Of a stretch of DNA of 64,000 nucleotides, positions 17,225 through 26,024 are shown in pieces. Below the pieces are notes generated by a model. That model worked only from the letters and a program-made list of their open reading frames with translations, was not told the DNA's origin and made no database searches. The DNA is from SG8-32-3 sp964514055 (GTDB lineage Archaea > Thermoproteota > Bathyarchaeia > Bathyarchaeales > Bathycorpusculaceae), in assembly GCA_964514055.1 (NCBI GenBank), contig CAZEPB010000001.1:1-64000 (forward strand). Reading direction: 5' to 3'. How positions within the stretch are numbered: position 1 is the stretch's first letter; each line of letters begins with the position of its first letter. The position numbers were made by a program, and so were the translations under genes.

Positions 17225-18478
17225 CTATTGACCATAAGTTCCTGTTCTAATTTGTTCGGCGAGCAGATGAACAAATTCGATCGGCCAGACGTCGTCACAC
17301 ACGTCGTCAGTAAGCATATTGCGTTTATGATAGTATGGGATAAGATCGTTTTTCAGTAGCAGTATCAGGAAGAAATCGTGTCCGTATATCTGTTTGAAAA
17401 GAGAATATTTGCGCGCTTGCTTTTTAGTCATCTCGTAGTGAGGTTCCAAAACGATCTTTCTTCCATGGATGGATCTGTCCAGAATGAAATCAGGTATGTA
17501 GTTGTCACCTGGCAAGGGAAAGTCGATGGGTTCGTAACCGAAAGGAATTTTCATCCTTGAGAGAATTCGCGCTGTCTTCATCTCCCAGCCGCTCTTGTAA
17601 CGGCTCATGCTTTGGTAATACGCATGTGGCTGTCCAGTCACTCCGTGTATGTGTTCAAAGAACTGCAAAGCTTCCTTCAATGTATTCTTGTTCAGATGTT
17701 TCTTCTTGAGCCACCTGCCCAGCAAGAAAAAGGGATAATCAACCTTTGCAGGGTCTTTCGGGTATAGACGTTTAGCGAAACTCGTAATTCTTTCGCGAGC
17801 CTTAATCGCGCTATCGTTTTTCCACAAATAAGGTGCAACCGAGTGAATCAAGCCCAAGCTCGCCGCGACATTAGCATTATTTTCAGTTAAGGGAACGTAA
17901 AGGTCTTCTGGAGAAAAATGCTCAAAAATCTTCAGGTCAGGATGAGGTCGCACCATCCACCTCATGTACACCCATGCTTTGTCTTTGTGAGGGGCATTCA
18001 TTCTCTCGATGTTTCTGGCGAGGTCTTCAACGAAATCCTTAGGCTTACTGAATCTCTGAGAGTACTTGCTGAGGTTTTTTTCGGCTTTGTCCTTAACAAA
18101 CTTGTTAACGGAAGTTAAAATTGGGGATATCACGCCCTTGTAACGGCCCAAAGTGCCGTAAAATCTACACGTTATGATTTTCTCTTCAAACAGGTGAGGC
18201 TTAGTTATCTCGAAGAGACGATTGCCAAGGGCTTTATGCAGATAGATGAGAAGCATCCTTGCATTTTCAGAGAAGCCAACAACGTCATCTTCAAGGATTG
18301 AGGACGCTAATAGGAAGTAGTGCGTTACAATCTTCTTTTCTTCGCCGTTTTCAGTATAGGGATTCAAGAGCAACCGTGGACTCATTCTCCGATCCCACTG
18401 GACATCCACAACATCGGAGTTCATGTCCACAAATTTCACAAGCAGAGAAAGCAGTTCATCTGTTGCCAAAGTATCCAT
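17225..18478 (-). CDS. HhH-GPD-like (DUF2400-like) domain fused to a PD-(D/E)XK-like nuclease domain
   Basis: 417 residues, predicted DNA repair enzyme. The N-terminal part resembles DUF2400/archaeal glycosylase-type HhH-GPD proteins: LLNPY at 37-41, a Lys-bearing helix with YMRWMVR at 171-177 and EDLYVPL at 191-197. The usual aspartate after PL is not present (TENN instead), so glycosylase activity is uncertain. The C-terminal part (about 296-390) looks like a restriction-endonuclease fold: GWEM with E299, YIPDF with D330, IVLEPH with E345 and a following hydrophobic strand. The pattern E...PD...E-x-H is like Vsr/DUF559 nucleases. The gene stands alone between IGRs. Fusion is directly visible; function is inferred. 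Confidence 0.55.
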   Translation of the reverse strand: MDTLATDELLSLLVKFVDMNSDVVDVQWDRRMSPRLLLNPYTENGEEKKIVTHYFLLASSILEDDVVGFSENARMLLIYLHKALGNRLFEITKPHLFEEKIITCRFYGTLGRYKGVISPILTSVNKFVKDKAEKNLSKYSQRFSKPKDFVEDLARNIERMNAPHKDKAWVYMRWMVRPHPDLKIFEHFSPEDLYVPLTENNANVAASLGLIHSVAPYLWKNDSAIKARERITSFAKRLYPKDPAKVDYPFFLLGRWLKKKHLNKNTLKEALQFFEHIHGVTGQPHAYYQSMSRYKSGWEMKTARILSRMKIPFGYEPIDFPLPGDNYIPDFILDRSIHGRKIVLEPHYEMTKKQARKYSLFKQIYGHDFFLILLLKNDLIPYYHKRNMLTDDVCDDVWPIEFVHLLAEQIRTGTYGQ

Positions 18479-18555
18479 GTCCTCTTAAAATAATGTATAA
18501 AAGGACTTTAATATCTACTGCTCATGGCGGGTGCGTTCCTCAATTTAGTCTCCGA

Positions 18556-20028
18556 TTAGCCTTTGACAACCGCTAAGGGCACAAGCCGCGCAACTTTCGT
18601 GGCAATACCAATTTGATCACTGACGTCAGCGACAACGTCCACATTCTTATACGCAGGATCCGCCTCCTCAGCTAAAACCGCTGCGCTCGCAGCGCGAACA
18701 ACTATGCCACGTTTCTCCAAGGCGGTTTTTATGTCTCCGCCCCAGTACTTGCGTTTAGCGGCGGATCGGCTCATCATTCTGCCCGCGCCGTGGGCTGTTG
18801 AACCGAACGTCAACTCCATAGCCTTGTTGGCGCCCACCAAAACCCAGGAACTCGTGCCCATGCTGCCAGGAATAAGCACAGGCTGTCCTTCACTGCGATA
18901 ATCTGCAGGAACCGCCGCGTGCCCTGCTGGAAAAGCCCGTGTGGCGCCTTTCCTGTGAACCCAAACCTTCTTCTGCCCGCCGTTGACTTTGTGAGTTTCC
19001 ACTTTTGCAATGTTATGCGCCACATCGTAGACCAGTTTCAACCCGAACTTCTCTGGATCCTCACGGTAAACCTGCTGAAAACTCTGCCTGACCCAATGCA
19101 TAATCGCCTGCCTATTCGAAAAAGCGTAGTTAACCGCGCAAGCCATCGCCTGAAAATAATCCCCTGCCTCGCTGCTGCTTCCAGGAGCGCATGCCAATTC
19201 ACGGTCAGGCAGGTCTATGTTGTACTTGTGCACAGCCCGCTCCATAACCCGCAAGTAATCAGAACAAACCTGGTGACCAAAGCCTCTGGAGCCACAGTGA
19301 ATCATCACCGTAACCTGCCCTTCCCGCTCAATCCCGAAAACCTTAGCGGTTCGCGGATTGAAAATTTTGTCCACCTTCTGGACCTCTAGGAAATGGTTCC
19401 CCGAACCCAAAGTGCCTATCTGCGTTAGACCCCGTTTTTTGGCGGTTGTCGAAACCCTGCTGGGATCCGCGTTTTTCATGCACCCGCCTTCTTCGCAGTG
19501 CTCCGCATCCTCAGGCCAGCCCAGCCCACGGTCGATTAGCCACTGCACGCCTTCAACCACTAAACGGTCTAAGTCTCCAGCGGTTAGCGTGAAGTCTTTT
19601 CGGCGGCTCCCAAGACCTGAAGGAACGTTAGCAAAGATGGCGCCTGCAAGCTGAGCAAGTTTTGGCCGCACGTCTTTTTCTGAAAGGTTCGTTGTTAAGA
19701 GGCGTACGCCGCAGTTGATGTCGTAGCCAACGCCGCCAGGGCTGATTACACCCTCTTCGTAATCCGTTGCGGCTACACCGCCTATTGGAAAACCGTAACC
19801 CTCATGTCCATCCGGTAAAGTCACAGCGTACTTGTAAATGCCCGGCAAATGCGCCACGTTAGTGCATTGCCAAAGTGTGCGGTCAGTCTGCATCTTCTCC
19901 AAGAGGCTTTCGTTGGCAAAAACCCTGCCTGGAACACGCATTCCCGACTTGTACTTTGGAATACGCCACATGCACCCGTCTATTTTTTCAAGAGGAACCT
20001 TTTCTCGCGCGAATCGACCTGCACTCAT
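18556..20028 (-). CDS. rtcB: RNA-splicing ligase RtcB
   Basis: GTP- and Mn-dependent 3'-phosphate RNA ligase joining tRNA exons after intron removal. 490 residues, without intein. Metal site residues are visible in SPGGVGYDINCGVRLL, GSGNHFLE, HCGSRGFGHQV and YDVAHNIAK; the guanylylated histidine is in AHGAGRMMSRSAAK. The activator archease is encoded nearby at 20832-21269, and an intron-containing tRNA-Met lies at 45907. TATA box on the - strand at about 20059-20069. Confidence 0.97.
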   Translation of the reverse strand: MSAGRFAREKVPLEKIDGCMWRIPKYKSGMRVPGRVFANESLLEKMQTDRTLWQCTNVAHLPGIYKYAVTLPDGHEGYGFPIGGVAATDYEEGVISPGGVGYDINCGVRLLTTNLSEKDVRPKLAQLAGAIFANVPSGLGSRRKDFTLTAGDLDRLVVEGVQWLIDRGLGWPEDAEHCEEGGCMKNADPSRVSTTAKKRGLTQIGTLGSGNHFLEVQKVDKIFNPRTAKVFGIEREGQVTVMIHCGSRGFGHQVCSDYLRVMERAVHKYNIDLPDRELACAPGSSSEAGDYFQAMACAVNYAFSNRQAIMHWVRQSFQQVYREDPEKFGLKLVYDVAHNIAKVETHKVNGGQKKVWVHRKGATRAFPAGHAAVPADYRSEGQPVLIPGSMGTSSWVLVGANKAMELTFGSTAHGAGRMMSRSAAKRKYWGGDIKTALEKRGIVVRAASAAVLAEEADPAYKNVDVVADVSDQIGIATKVARLVPLAVVKG

Positions 20029-20054
20029 AAACCTTCACCTTTCAAACAAAAAAA

Positions 20055-20130
20055 CGAGGCTATATATAAAACAGTTTTGAACACAAATCAACTTTTTCTA
20101 GGAATCTTCTAAGAACATATAAATTTTAAT
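20055..20130. promoter_or_regulatory. divergent promoter region rtcB / adk
   Basis: On the - strand TTTTATATATAG (around 20059-20069) lies about 35 bases before the rtcB ATG. On the + strand a TATA-like stretch ATATAAATTTTA (around 20117-20129) lies some 55-60 bases before the adk start. The two boxes face away from each other, so the genes are divergently transcribed with short leaders. Confidence 0.5.
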
Positions 20131-20181
20131 TATGCCTTTCTTCCTTCTTAAGGGAAGCATGGTAAGAGGAGAAACGCGAAA

Positions 20182-20835
20182 TTGAACGCAATCATATTTG
20201 GACCGCCAGGTTCTGGAAAGGGCACGTACGCGTCAAGACTTCAGTCAAGGCTTGGCGTGGATGTAATTGCCATGGGTGACATTTTCAGAGAAATCTTGAA
20301 AGAAGACACCCCGTTGGGAAGGAAGGTTAAAGGTTACGTGGAAAAGGGTTTGCTTGTTCCCGATGACATTGTAATAGATGTGCTGAAGCAGCGTTTAGCT
20401 GAAGTTCCGAAGGATAAAGGCTTCATTTTGGATGGTTATCCACGCACCATTGAACAGGCTGAAGTCCTTGAGGAAATAGCCAAAATAGACGTTATATTGT
20501 TGCAGATGGTTCCAGACTGGATTATAATCGAGCGATTATCCTCGCGGAGAATATGCAAGAACTGTGGCGCGGTCTACAACATACGTTTCTTAAAGCCAAA
20601 AGTGGACGATGTCTGCGACAAGTGCGGTGGAGCCTTGTACCAGCGGTCAGACGACAAGCCCGATGTCATAAAGAGAAGAATCCAAGTTTATCAGGAGCAA
20701 ACCAGTCCAATCTTGCAGCATTACAAGGAGAAAAATGTGCCATTCATTGTTTCCAGCATTACGGCTTTGGAGACACCTCCAGAAACCGTGGTAGAAAAGA
20801 TGATCGAGGAGTTAAAAAAACTAAACTTGGCTTAG
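20182..20835 (+). CDS. adk: adenylate kinase with zinc-binding LID
   Basis: Interconverts ATP + AMP and 2 ADP. P-loop GPPGSGKGTYASRL at the N-terminus, DGYPRTIEQAE, and a LID domain with four Cys (CKNCG and CDKCG) that binds structural zinc, as in long-type AK. 217 residues. The start is TTG at 20182, giving the usual MNAIIFGPPG N-terminus. The 3' end overlaps the convergent archease stop by 4 bp. Confidence 0.95.
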   Translation: MNAIIFGPPGSGKGTYASRLQSRLGVDVIAMGDIFREILKEDTPLGRKVKGYVEKGLLVPDDIVIDVLKQRLAEVPKDKGFILDGYPRTIEQAEVLEEIAKIDVILLQMVPDWIIIERLSSRRICKNCGAVYNIRFLKPKVDDVCDKCGGALYQRSDDKPDVIKRRIQVYQEQTSPILQHYKEKNVPFIVSSITALETPPETVVEKMIEELKKLNLA

Positions 20836-21269
20836 ATGTCCAGAATAAACTCCAACGTAACCTTGTCTATTTCTTTGATGATTTCCATTCTGTGGTAGGT
20901 AACAGCTTTCACTCCGACCTTTTGCGTGTGCTTTTCTATGTTGAACTTTTCGCCCCACACCGTTGCTTTGATTCTATAACCTTCAGAGGTTTCGTCTATG
21001 CTTGAGATTTTGAACTTTGAGTAAAGCATGTTCTGGGTTTCGAACTTCACTAGCAGGGCTTCAAGCCAGCTGTAAAGCAGGGCGTACTCGTCTTCCGCTA
21101 CAACCTCAACAGAATCCTCTACGTCAGCGCTAACCTTCTCCGTATCGGTCATGACTTCGAACATAGCAAGCGCGGCGTTTTCAAACCCTTCCGCGAGTGA
21201 CTTGCCGTGTGCTGCTATGTAGACGTCGGCGGTGTGCTCCAGAAACTCGAACTTTCCAGTTTTGTCCAT
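20832..21269 (-). CDS. archease, RtcB activating protein
   Basis: 145-residue archease; promotes multiple turnover and guanylylation of RtcB. FLEHTADVYIAAHG near the N-terminus carries the conserved His and Asp, with further family features in the SWLEALLVKFE region, and a C-terminal KAVTYHRMEI stretch with the conserved His. Proximity to rtcB (only adk intervenes) supports the functional pair. Confidence 0.94.
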   Translation of the reverse strand: MDKTGKFEFLEHTADVYIAAHGKSLAEGFENAALAMFEVMTDTEKVSADVEDSVEVVAEDEYALLYSWLEALLVKFETQNMLYSKFKISSIDETSEGYRIKATVWGEKFNIEKHTQKVGVKAVTYHRMEIIKEIDKVTLEFILDI

Positions 21270-21350
21270 GTCAAGCTCATATGAAAGATAAATTGGAATC
21301 TAAAAATGATTTCGTATTTTTTTGGGTGTTCGTAGATTATCGGAGGAAAT

Positions 21351-22433
21351 TTAGAAGTGTTTTTGGATTTTCTGGATGGCTGCCACTGTTAGTTTCACAG
21401 AGTTTTCTGCGTCTTTCAAGCTGAGCATGCCGACTGGACTGTGAATGTAACGCGTCGCAACTGACACCGTGCCACTTGGAACACCTTGCCTAGTCAGCGA
21501 CATTCGCGCTGCATCCGTGGAGCCTGGCAATCCAGTTTCAAGCTGATAATCAATTTTGTTCTCTTCAGCTGCATCCAGAAGTAAGCGTAAAACTTTCGGG
21601 TGAGTAATCAATCCAGAATCTGCCACTGTTAAAACTGGACCTTTGCCCATTTTCACACTGGTGTCAAACTCTCTTACGCCGGGAACGTCTCCTGCGATAG
21701 TAACATCTAATGCTATGCCGACGTCTGGGTCAACGCCGAAAGTGGCTGTTGCCGCGCCTCTAAGTCCCACTTCTTCTTGCACAGTGCCGACAGCGCAGAT
21801 TGTGCAGTCAGTGCTTCCCAGCTGCTTCAGGGCTTCAATCATTATGGCGCAGCCTGCGCGGTCATCGAAGGCTTTACCTGTAACCACGTCCTTGCCTATT
21901 TTTACGTATTTTACGTCGAAAGATACGGGGTCTCCAACTTTCACGCCTTTTTTGTTCGCGTCTTTGTGGTTTTCTGCTCCGATGTCTATGAAGAGTTGGT
22001 CGTAGGTTACGACTTTTTTGCGTTCTTGCTCTTTTTGTATGTGAGGAGGCTTGGAGCCTATTATTCCTGGAAGTGGGCCATCGCTCGTGTGCACAGTCAT
22101 TTTTTGGGCTAACAGAATACGGTCGTCTATGCCGCCCATTTTTGCGAACTTTAGGAAACCTTCTTTGGTGATTATTTTCACCATCAAGCCGACTTCGTCC
22201 ATGTGCGCCGCAAGCATCACCTTCGGCGAGGACTTCTTGCCTTTTTTGATGGCGATGACGTTTTCAAGCTTGTCCACCACAATTTCGTCCACGTATGGTT
22301 TCATCAGCTTAACCATCAGGTTTCTTACTTCTTCTTCTCTGCCGGTAACGCCACAAGCATTAGAGAGTTTCTCGAGGTTTTCTTGAAGTGACAAGGTCGT
22401 TCTGCCTTCTGGAGGTTTATGGATAGATTTCAT
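21351..22433 (-). CDS. M42 family metallo-aminopeptidase
   Basis: Cytosolic dinuclear zinc/cobalt aminopeptidase of the TET/glutamyl-aminopeptidase (also annotated endoglucanase) family. Metal ligands and catalytic acids are visible: AAHMDEVGLMV, AFDDRAGC, QEEVGLRGAA, GIALDVT and the late RYIHSPVGML. The 360-residue length is typical. The N-terminus has about 14 extra residues before the usual ENLEKLSNACGVTG start; a TATA-like CTATTTAATAAT lies 12-24 bases upstream. Exact specificity not determinable. Confidence 0.92.
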   Translation of the reverse strand: MKSIHKPPEGRTTLSLQENLEKLSNACGVTGREEEVRNLMVKLMKPYVDEIVVDKLENVIAIKKGKKSSPKVMLAAHMDEVGLMVKIITKEGFLKFAKMGGIDDRILLAQKMTVHTSDGPLPGIIGSKPPHIQKEQERKKVVTYDQLFIDIGAENHKDANKKGVKVGDPVSFDVKYVKIGKDVVTGKAFDDRAGCAIMIEALKQLGSTDCTICAVGTVQEEVGLRGAATATFGVDPDVGIALDVTIAGDVPGVREFDTSVKMGKGPVLTVADSGLITHPKVLRLLLDAAEENKIDYQLETGLPGSTDAARMSLTRQGVPSGTVSVATRYIHSPVGMLSLKDAENSVKLTVAAIQKIQKHF

Positions 22434-22708
22434 GGGGGAAGATTATTAAATAGTTGTGGTTGTGAGTGCTTCACACTTGGAGAAGAGCACGGCGTTTTTT
22501 CACTGCTTATCCATTACTGTGGTACTGATGGACCATTTCACTATAGTTACGCTGAGTTCCTAAAGAAGGCGAAGCGGTCAGCTGTTTGAGAGACGTTGAT
22601 ATAAAAACGGCGAAAATTTTCTAACTTGAGGCACCTATAACCGAACAGTATTCCTTGGTTGACGTTCACAGAGAAGTTACTTTCCAAAAGACAGGCGATA
22701 ACTCACGT
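22434..22708. other. intergenic region with no supported gene
   Basis: 275 bases between the M42 peptidase start and the Hsp20-like stop. Contains the M42 promoter. A + strand frame at 22479-22589 has protein-like composition but no start codon or ribosome site; a decayed gene cannot be excluded. Nothing else recognised. Confidence 0.4.
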
Positions 22709-23158
22709 TCATTTTTTAACTTTCGGAATCGTTGCTTCAAGGGTGTTGTTGTTATTGCACTTTGCAATTACGAACAGCATGTTTTCTAACTGTAGTTCGT
22801 CAGTTCGGATACTTAGCTTTCTGCAAACATCTCTACACGTTTCTGGACCGTCTTTGGTCTTATGGCATTCTTTTTTGCAAATTGTGATTCCGTCTTTATC
22901 TGGGTGGAAAGTCACCTGTTGTTCTCGGCAACGACATTGCACCAAGATCCTGATATGATCTCCTTCGTCGAAAACATCAACCAATGGGTCTTCAAATTCT
23001 GGCTGCGTAACACCCCTAGGATCAGTATTCGAATGCTTATTTAGATATTCTCTCTCAAAGATCGCTTTATCTGGCTCAATTTCTCTCCCGTTTCTCGTTT
23101 TCTTGACTAAGACTTTGCAAAAATCGTTTATGTCTTCCAATGCTTCAAAGTTGCTCAT
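22709..23158 (-). CDS. cysteine-rich Hsp20/GvpH-like protein
   Basis: 149 residues. The segment EDPLVDVFDEGDHIRILVQ matches the opening strand of Hsp20 (GvpH-type) alpha-crystallin domains, and the end NTLEATIPK matches the last strand. Where ordinary Hsp20 has an ELPG turn, this protein has CRCREQ, and seven cysteines in pairs (CRC, CKKEC, CRDVC plus one) lie within the domain, suggesting a metal site or disulfides. A strong TATA-rich region (about 23180-23205) precedes it. No partner genes; chaperone role inferred from fold only. Confidence 0.5.
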   Translation of the reverse strand: MSNFEALEDINDFCKVLVKKTRNGREIEPDKAIFEREYLNKHSNTDPRGVTQPEFEDPLVDVFDEGDHIRILVQCRCREQQVTFHPDKDGITICKKECHKTKDGPETCRDVCRKLSIRTDELQLENMLFVIAKCNNNNTLEATIPKVKK

Positions 23159-23325
23159 GACAAAAGACCCTCTATGTATTTATTATATATACACGTATAT
23201 ATTGATTTTCCTTCTACGATAATGATTATTAACCAACAATTCTTCTTTTCCTATGATGGACAACGCGAAATTACAATAACTCTTAAAAGTAAAGGCTGAT
23301 GTATCAGATTAAGAGTTGATGTGAA

Positions 23326-24207
23326 TTGGCAGAAAAACAATTCAAAAAGGTTGGAATTTTTAAATGTGGCAACATCGGAACATCACCCTTACTAGAACTC
23401 TTACTTGACGAACTGGCTGACAGGAAGGACATCAAAGTTCGCACAGTAACCACTGGTTCCAAGATGGCTCTTGAGGATGTGGAAGAAGCTCTTCCCAAAA
23501 TGATGGAGTTTACCCCAGACATTTTTGTGGTAATCTCCCCTAACACAGCTTTACCGGGTCCAGCCAAAGCCAGGGAAACGTTCGCAAGCACTGGAAAACC
23601 GGGAATCGTCATTACCGACGCTCCAGGGAAACGTGTAAAAGCGGACCTTGAAAAACAGGGGTTAGGTTACATAATAATCACTGGTGACCCTCTCATTGGG
23701 GCGAGAAAGGAGTTCTTGGATCCGACGGAGATGGCGGTCTTCAACTCAAACATAAGCAAAGTGCTCGCAATCACGGGTGTCTACAGGATTGTCCAAACAG
23801 AAATCGACAAAGTAATCTACGCCATTGAGGCTGGACAAGCCCCGGCTCTGCCAAAACTTGTGATAGATATTTCGGTCATTCGAGATAATTCCGTTTTGAG
23901 CAACCCGTACGCAAGAGCTAAAGCAATGGCGGCTTACGGAATGACAGAAAAAGTTGCCGAAGTAAACGCTCGGGCGTGCTTCGTGGAAAAAGAAAAAGAA
24001 AAATATGTTCCGCTAGTCGCATCTGCGCACGAAATAGCTCAAACAGCCGCCAGGCTCGCGGAGGAAGCGCGTGAGATTGAGAAATGTAACGACAGCGTCA
24101 TGAGGAAGCCCCACGGAAAAAGCGGCAGACTTAAAAATAAAACCAAACTGTTGATTGCCCCTGTTTTTGATGGGGCATCGGCGGAGAAGGGTGACGTCGG
24201 AAGCTAA
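23326..24207 (+). CDS. mtd: F420-dependent methylene-tetrahydromethanopterin dehydrogenase
   Basis: Interconverts methylene- and methenyl-H4MPT with coenzyme F420 as hydride carrier in the archaeal C1 branch (Wood-Ljungdahl). 293 residues; characteristic KVGIFKCGNIGTSPLLELLL, the GSKM, PNTALPGPAKARE and DAPGKR blocks, and AIEAGQAPALPKLVI are Mtd signatures. The start is TTG at 23326. The C-terminal 25 residues are variable. Directly upstream of a second, MtdB-like dehydrogenase. Confidence 0.95.
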   Translation: MAEKQFKKVGIFKCGNIGTSPLLELLLDELADRKDIKVRTVTTGSKMALEDVEEALPKMMEFTPDIFVVISPNTALPGPAKARETFASTGKPGIVITDAPGKRVKADLEKQGLGYIIITGDPLIGARKEFLDPTEMAVFNSNISKVLAITGVYRIVQTEIDKVIYAIEAGQAPALPKLVIDISVIRDNSVLSNPYARAKAMAAYGMTEKVAEVNARACFVEKEKEKYVPLVASAHEIAQTAARLAEEAREIEKCNDSVMRKPHGKSGRLKNKTKLLIAPVFDGASAEKGDVGS

Positions 24208-24223
24208 AAAAAGTTATATTTTC

Positions 24224-24309
24224 ACCTTATTCGTATATACCATACATATTTGTTAATAAGGTATTTCGACTAAGTATATATTTCCCCACACCTTACTGCT
24301 AAGTAAGGT
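24224..24309. promoter_or_regulatory. promoter with two inverted repeats of an ACCTTAnT half-site
   Basis: Four half-sites are seen: ACCTTATT (24224-24231) and AATAAGGT (24255-24262) form a wide inverted repeat; ACCTTACT (24290-24297) and AGTAAGGT (24302-24309) form a tight one with a 4-base centre. A TATA box (TATATATT, about 24275-24282) sits between them and predicts a start at about 24300, inside the tight repeat. This is a repressor-like layout for the 24318 gene. The cognate regulator is unknown; the nearby AbrB-PhoU protein is one candidate. Confidence 0.5.
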
Positions 24310-24317
24310 AATCAGAA

Positions 24318-26024
24318 ATGGAAACACTCGAGCTAAAACCTCTAACAAAAAAGAAACTTAACGTCCTAATCGTTGAAAAGGAATACAATGAACCGTTCCA
24401 ACTAACCGAGCAAATCGCCAACCCACTGAACTCGCTTTTCAAACCGTCAATAGGCTTCTACAAGTTCCTAGAAACTATCGTTTCTAAAGTCAAAGTCGAC
24501 TTCGCAACTGAGGAGTTGGGCATGCGTTCCCAGAAAGAGTTCTACGAAGACAATGTTTCAGCCGAAGTCTTCCGAAAAGCTAACATTCCCTATTTCCCTG
24601 TCGATATAGCCGAAAACGCCAAGGACTATCTAGCTACTGCTTTGGACAAGAAAATTGAACTGAGAAACAGCGTACTGAAAGCCCTTGACGCTTTATCGAA
24701 ACAAAAAGACGAATCTATGGAAAAAGAATACCTCATAGCATACGGACAAGGCTTGCAGGCAGAGATAGATGAACAGGAAGCCGAAGTTAACTTTTCAGTC
24801 AGAGACAGCTGGATGGCAATGGGCATAATGAATCATGCCAGAGAAATCGAAGGAAAACCAGAAATCACATGCCTTCACATTTGCAGTCCAAACCACGTAG
24901 ACGCAATTAAACAGCTGCTGGAATCGCTGAACGTCAACGTCGAAGTTGCAAAGCTCTCGAAAAAAGTCATCTCAGCTACTGCAGAAGTCCCATCATCACA
25001 CGAGCTGGAAAATTGGCTACAATCAATTCAGGTCCAAGTAAAACCAGTCATGGGAAAAGGTGGCGAAACCCCGCCACATCTGCTATTTTACCTAGACACA
25101 GACCCGAAAGCCAGCCCTTTTGACATATGCATGGCTTACGACGCTGGGTACAACGCGGTTATCCCCTACGAAAACGTAACAGCCGAAGACAGCAAAACAA
25201 TAGCTCTGGATGCGTTGCTTTCCAGAGGCCCAAAAGGCGCGAAGAAAACTGTTTTCATGATTGGAGGAAAGAATGCTGAAAAAGCCGAAGAAGTTTTGGA
25301 AGCTGTAAAGAACGCAATGTTCCCGCCATTCAAAGGAAACATAATTATTGATCCTGCTGGAGCCTACACAACCGCTGCCGCCATGGTTGCAAAAGCTGAG
25401 AATGCGCTCGTAGCGAACAAGCTTGGTGAGCTAAAAGACAAAACTTGCGCAATTATGGGAACAGGAGCGGTCGGGCAGATCGCAGCCGTCCTCTTAGCAA
25501 AGATGGGATGCAACGTTATGATTGCTAGCCTGAACCCGAAACGCCTTGACGGAAAAGAACACGCTGAACGTGTCGCGAACCTTCTTGCAAAAGACCACGG
25601 AGTGCAGGTAGAAGGCACTTATGCTCCAACAGCCGCTTCAAAGATAGAAATCCTGAAGAAAGCCGACGTAATAATGTGCGCTGGCATAAGAGGCATCCGA
25701 ATCATAGACAAAGAAATGCTGAACGAAGTCAAACACATGAAAGTTTTACTCGACATAAACGCTGTCCCGCCACTCGGAATCGAAGGAATCAACCTAAAAG
25801 ACGACATGAAAGAAATTATGCCAGGCATCTTCGCCATCGGAGCGATTGCCGTAGGCGAATTGAAACACAAGTTGGAAAAAGAGATCCTTCGCGAAGCCCG
25901 AACCTCTGGAAAAGACGTGTTCAACTACAACGTTGCGCTGCCTCTCGCGCGGAAACTACTGGAGAAAAGCCTGTTCCCTGCCAAGATGGCGATGACGCTG
26001 AGTTATTCAAAGAACTCTAAGTAG
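24318..26024 (+). CDS. MtdB-like methylene-H4MPT dehydrogenase fused to an extra N-terminal domain
   Basis: 568 residues, about twice the length of ordinary MtdA/MtdB. The C-terminal half (from about 253) begins with HLLFYLDTDPKASPFD, the pterin-domain signature of NAD(P)-dependent methylene-H4MPT dehydrogenases, and has the Rossmann loop GTGAVG at 381-386 and DINAVPPLGIEGI near 475. The N-terminal roughly 240 residues are not part of that family; the segments DFATEELGMRSQKE (61-74) and RDSWMAMGIM...CLHICSPNHVDAI (162-197) recall the TraB/PrgY fold, a tentative call. Follows mtd on the same strand but has its own promoter. Expected role: NAD(P)-linked methylene-H4MPT oxidation/reduction. Confidence 0.75.
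   Translation: METLELKPLTKKKLNVLIVEKEYNEPFQLTEQIANPLNSLFKPSIGFYKFLETIVSKVKVDFATEELGMRSQKEFYEDNVSAEVFRKANIPYFPVDIAENAKDYLATALDKKIELRNSVLKALDALSKQKDESMEKEYLIAYGQGLQAEIDEQEAEVNFSVRDSWMAMGIMNHAREIEGKPEITCLHICSPNHVDAIKQLLESLNVNVEVAKLSKKVISATAEVPSSHELENWLQSIQVQVKPVMGKGGETPPHLLFYLDTDPKASPFDICMAYDAGYNAVIPYENVTAEDSKTIALDALLSRGPKGAKKTVFMIGGKNAEKAEEVLEAVKNAMFPPFKGNIIIDPAGAYTTAAAMVAKAENALVANKLGELKDKTCAIMGTGAVGQIAAVLLAKMGCNVMIASLNPKRLDGKEHAERVANLLAKDHGVQVEGTYAPTAASKIEILKKADVIMCAGIRGIRIIDKEMLNEVKHMKVLLDINAVPPLGIEGINLKDDMKEIMPGIFAIGAIAVGELKHKLEKEILREARTSGKDVFNYNVALPLARKLLEKSLFPAKMAMTLSYSKNSK

Noticed and set aside
22479..22589. open + strand frame with protein-like composition upstream of the M42 gene
   Set aside because: No start codon, no SD, only 37 codons and no recognised homologue.
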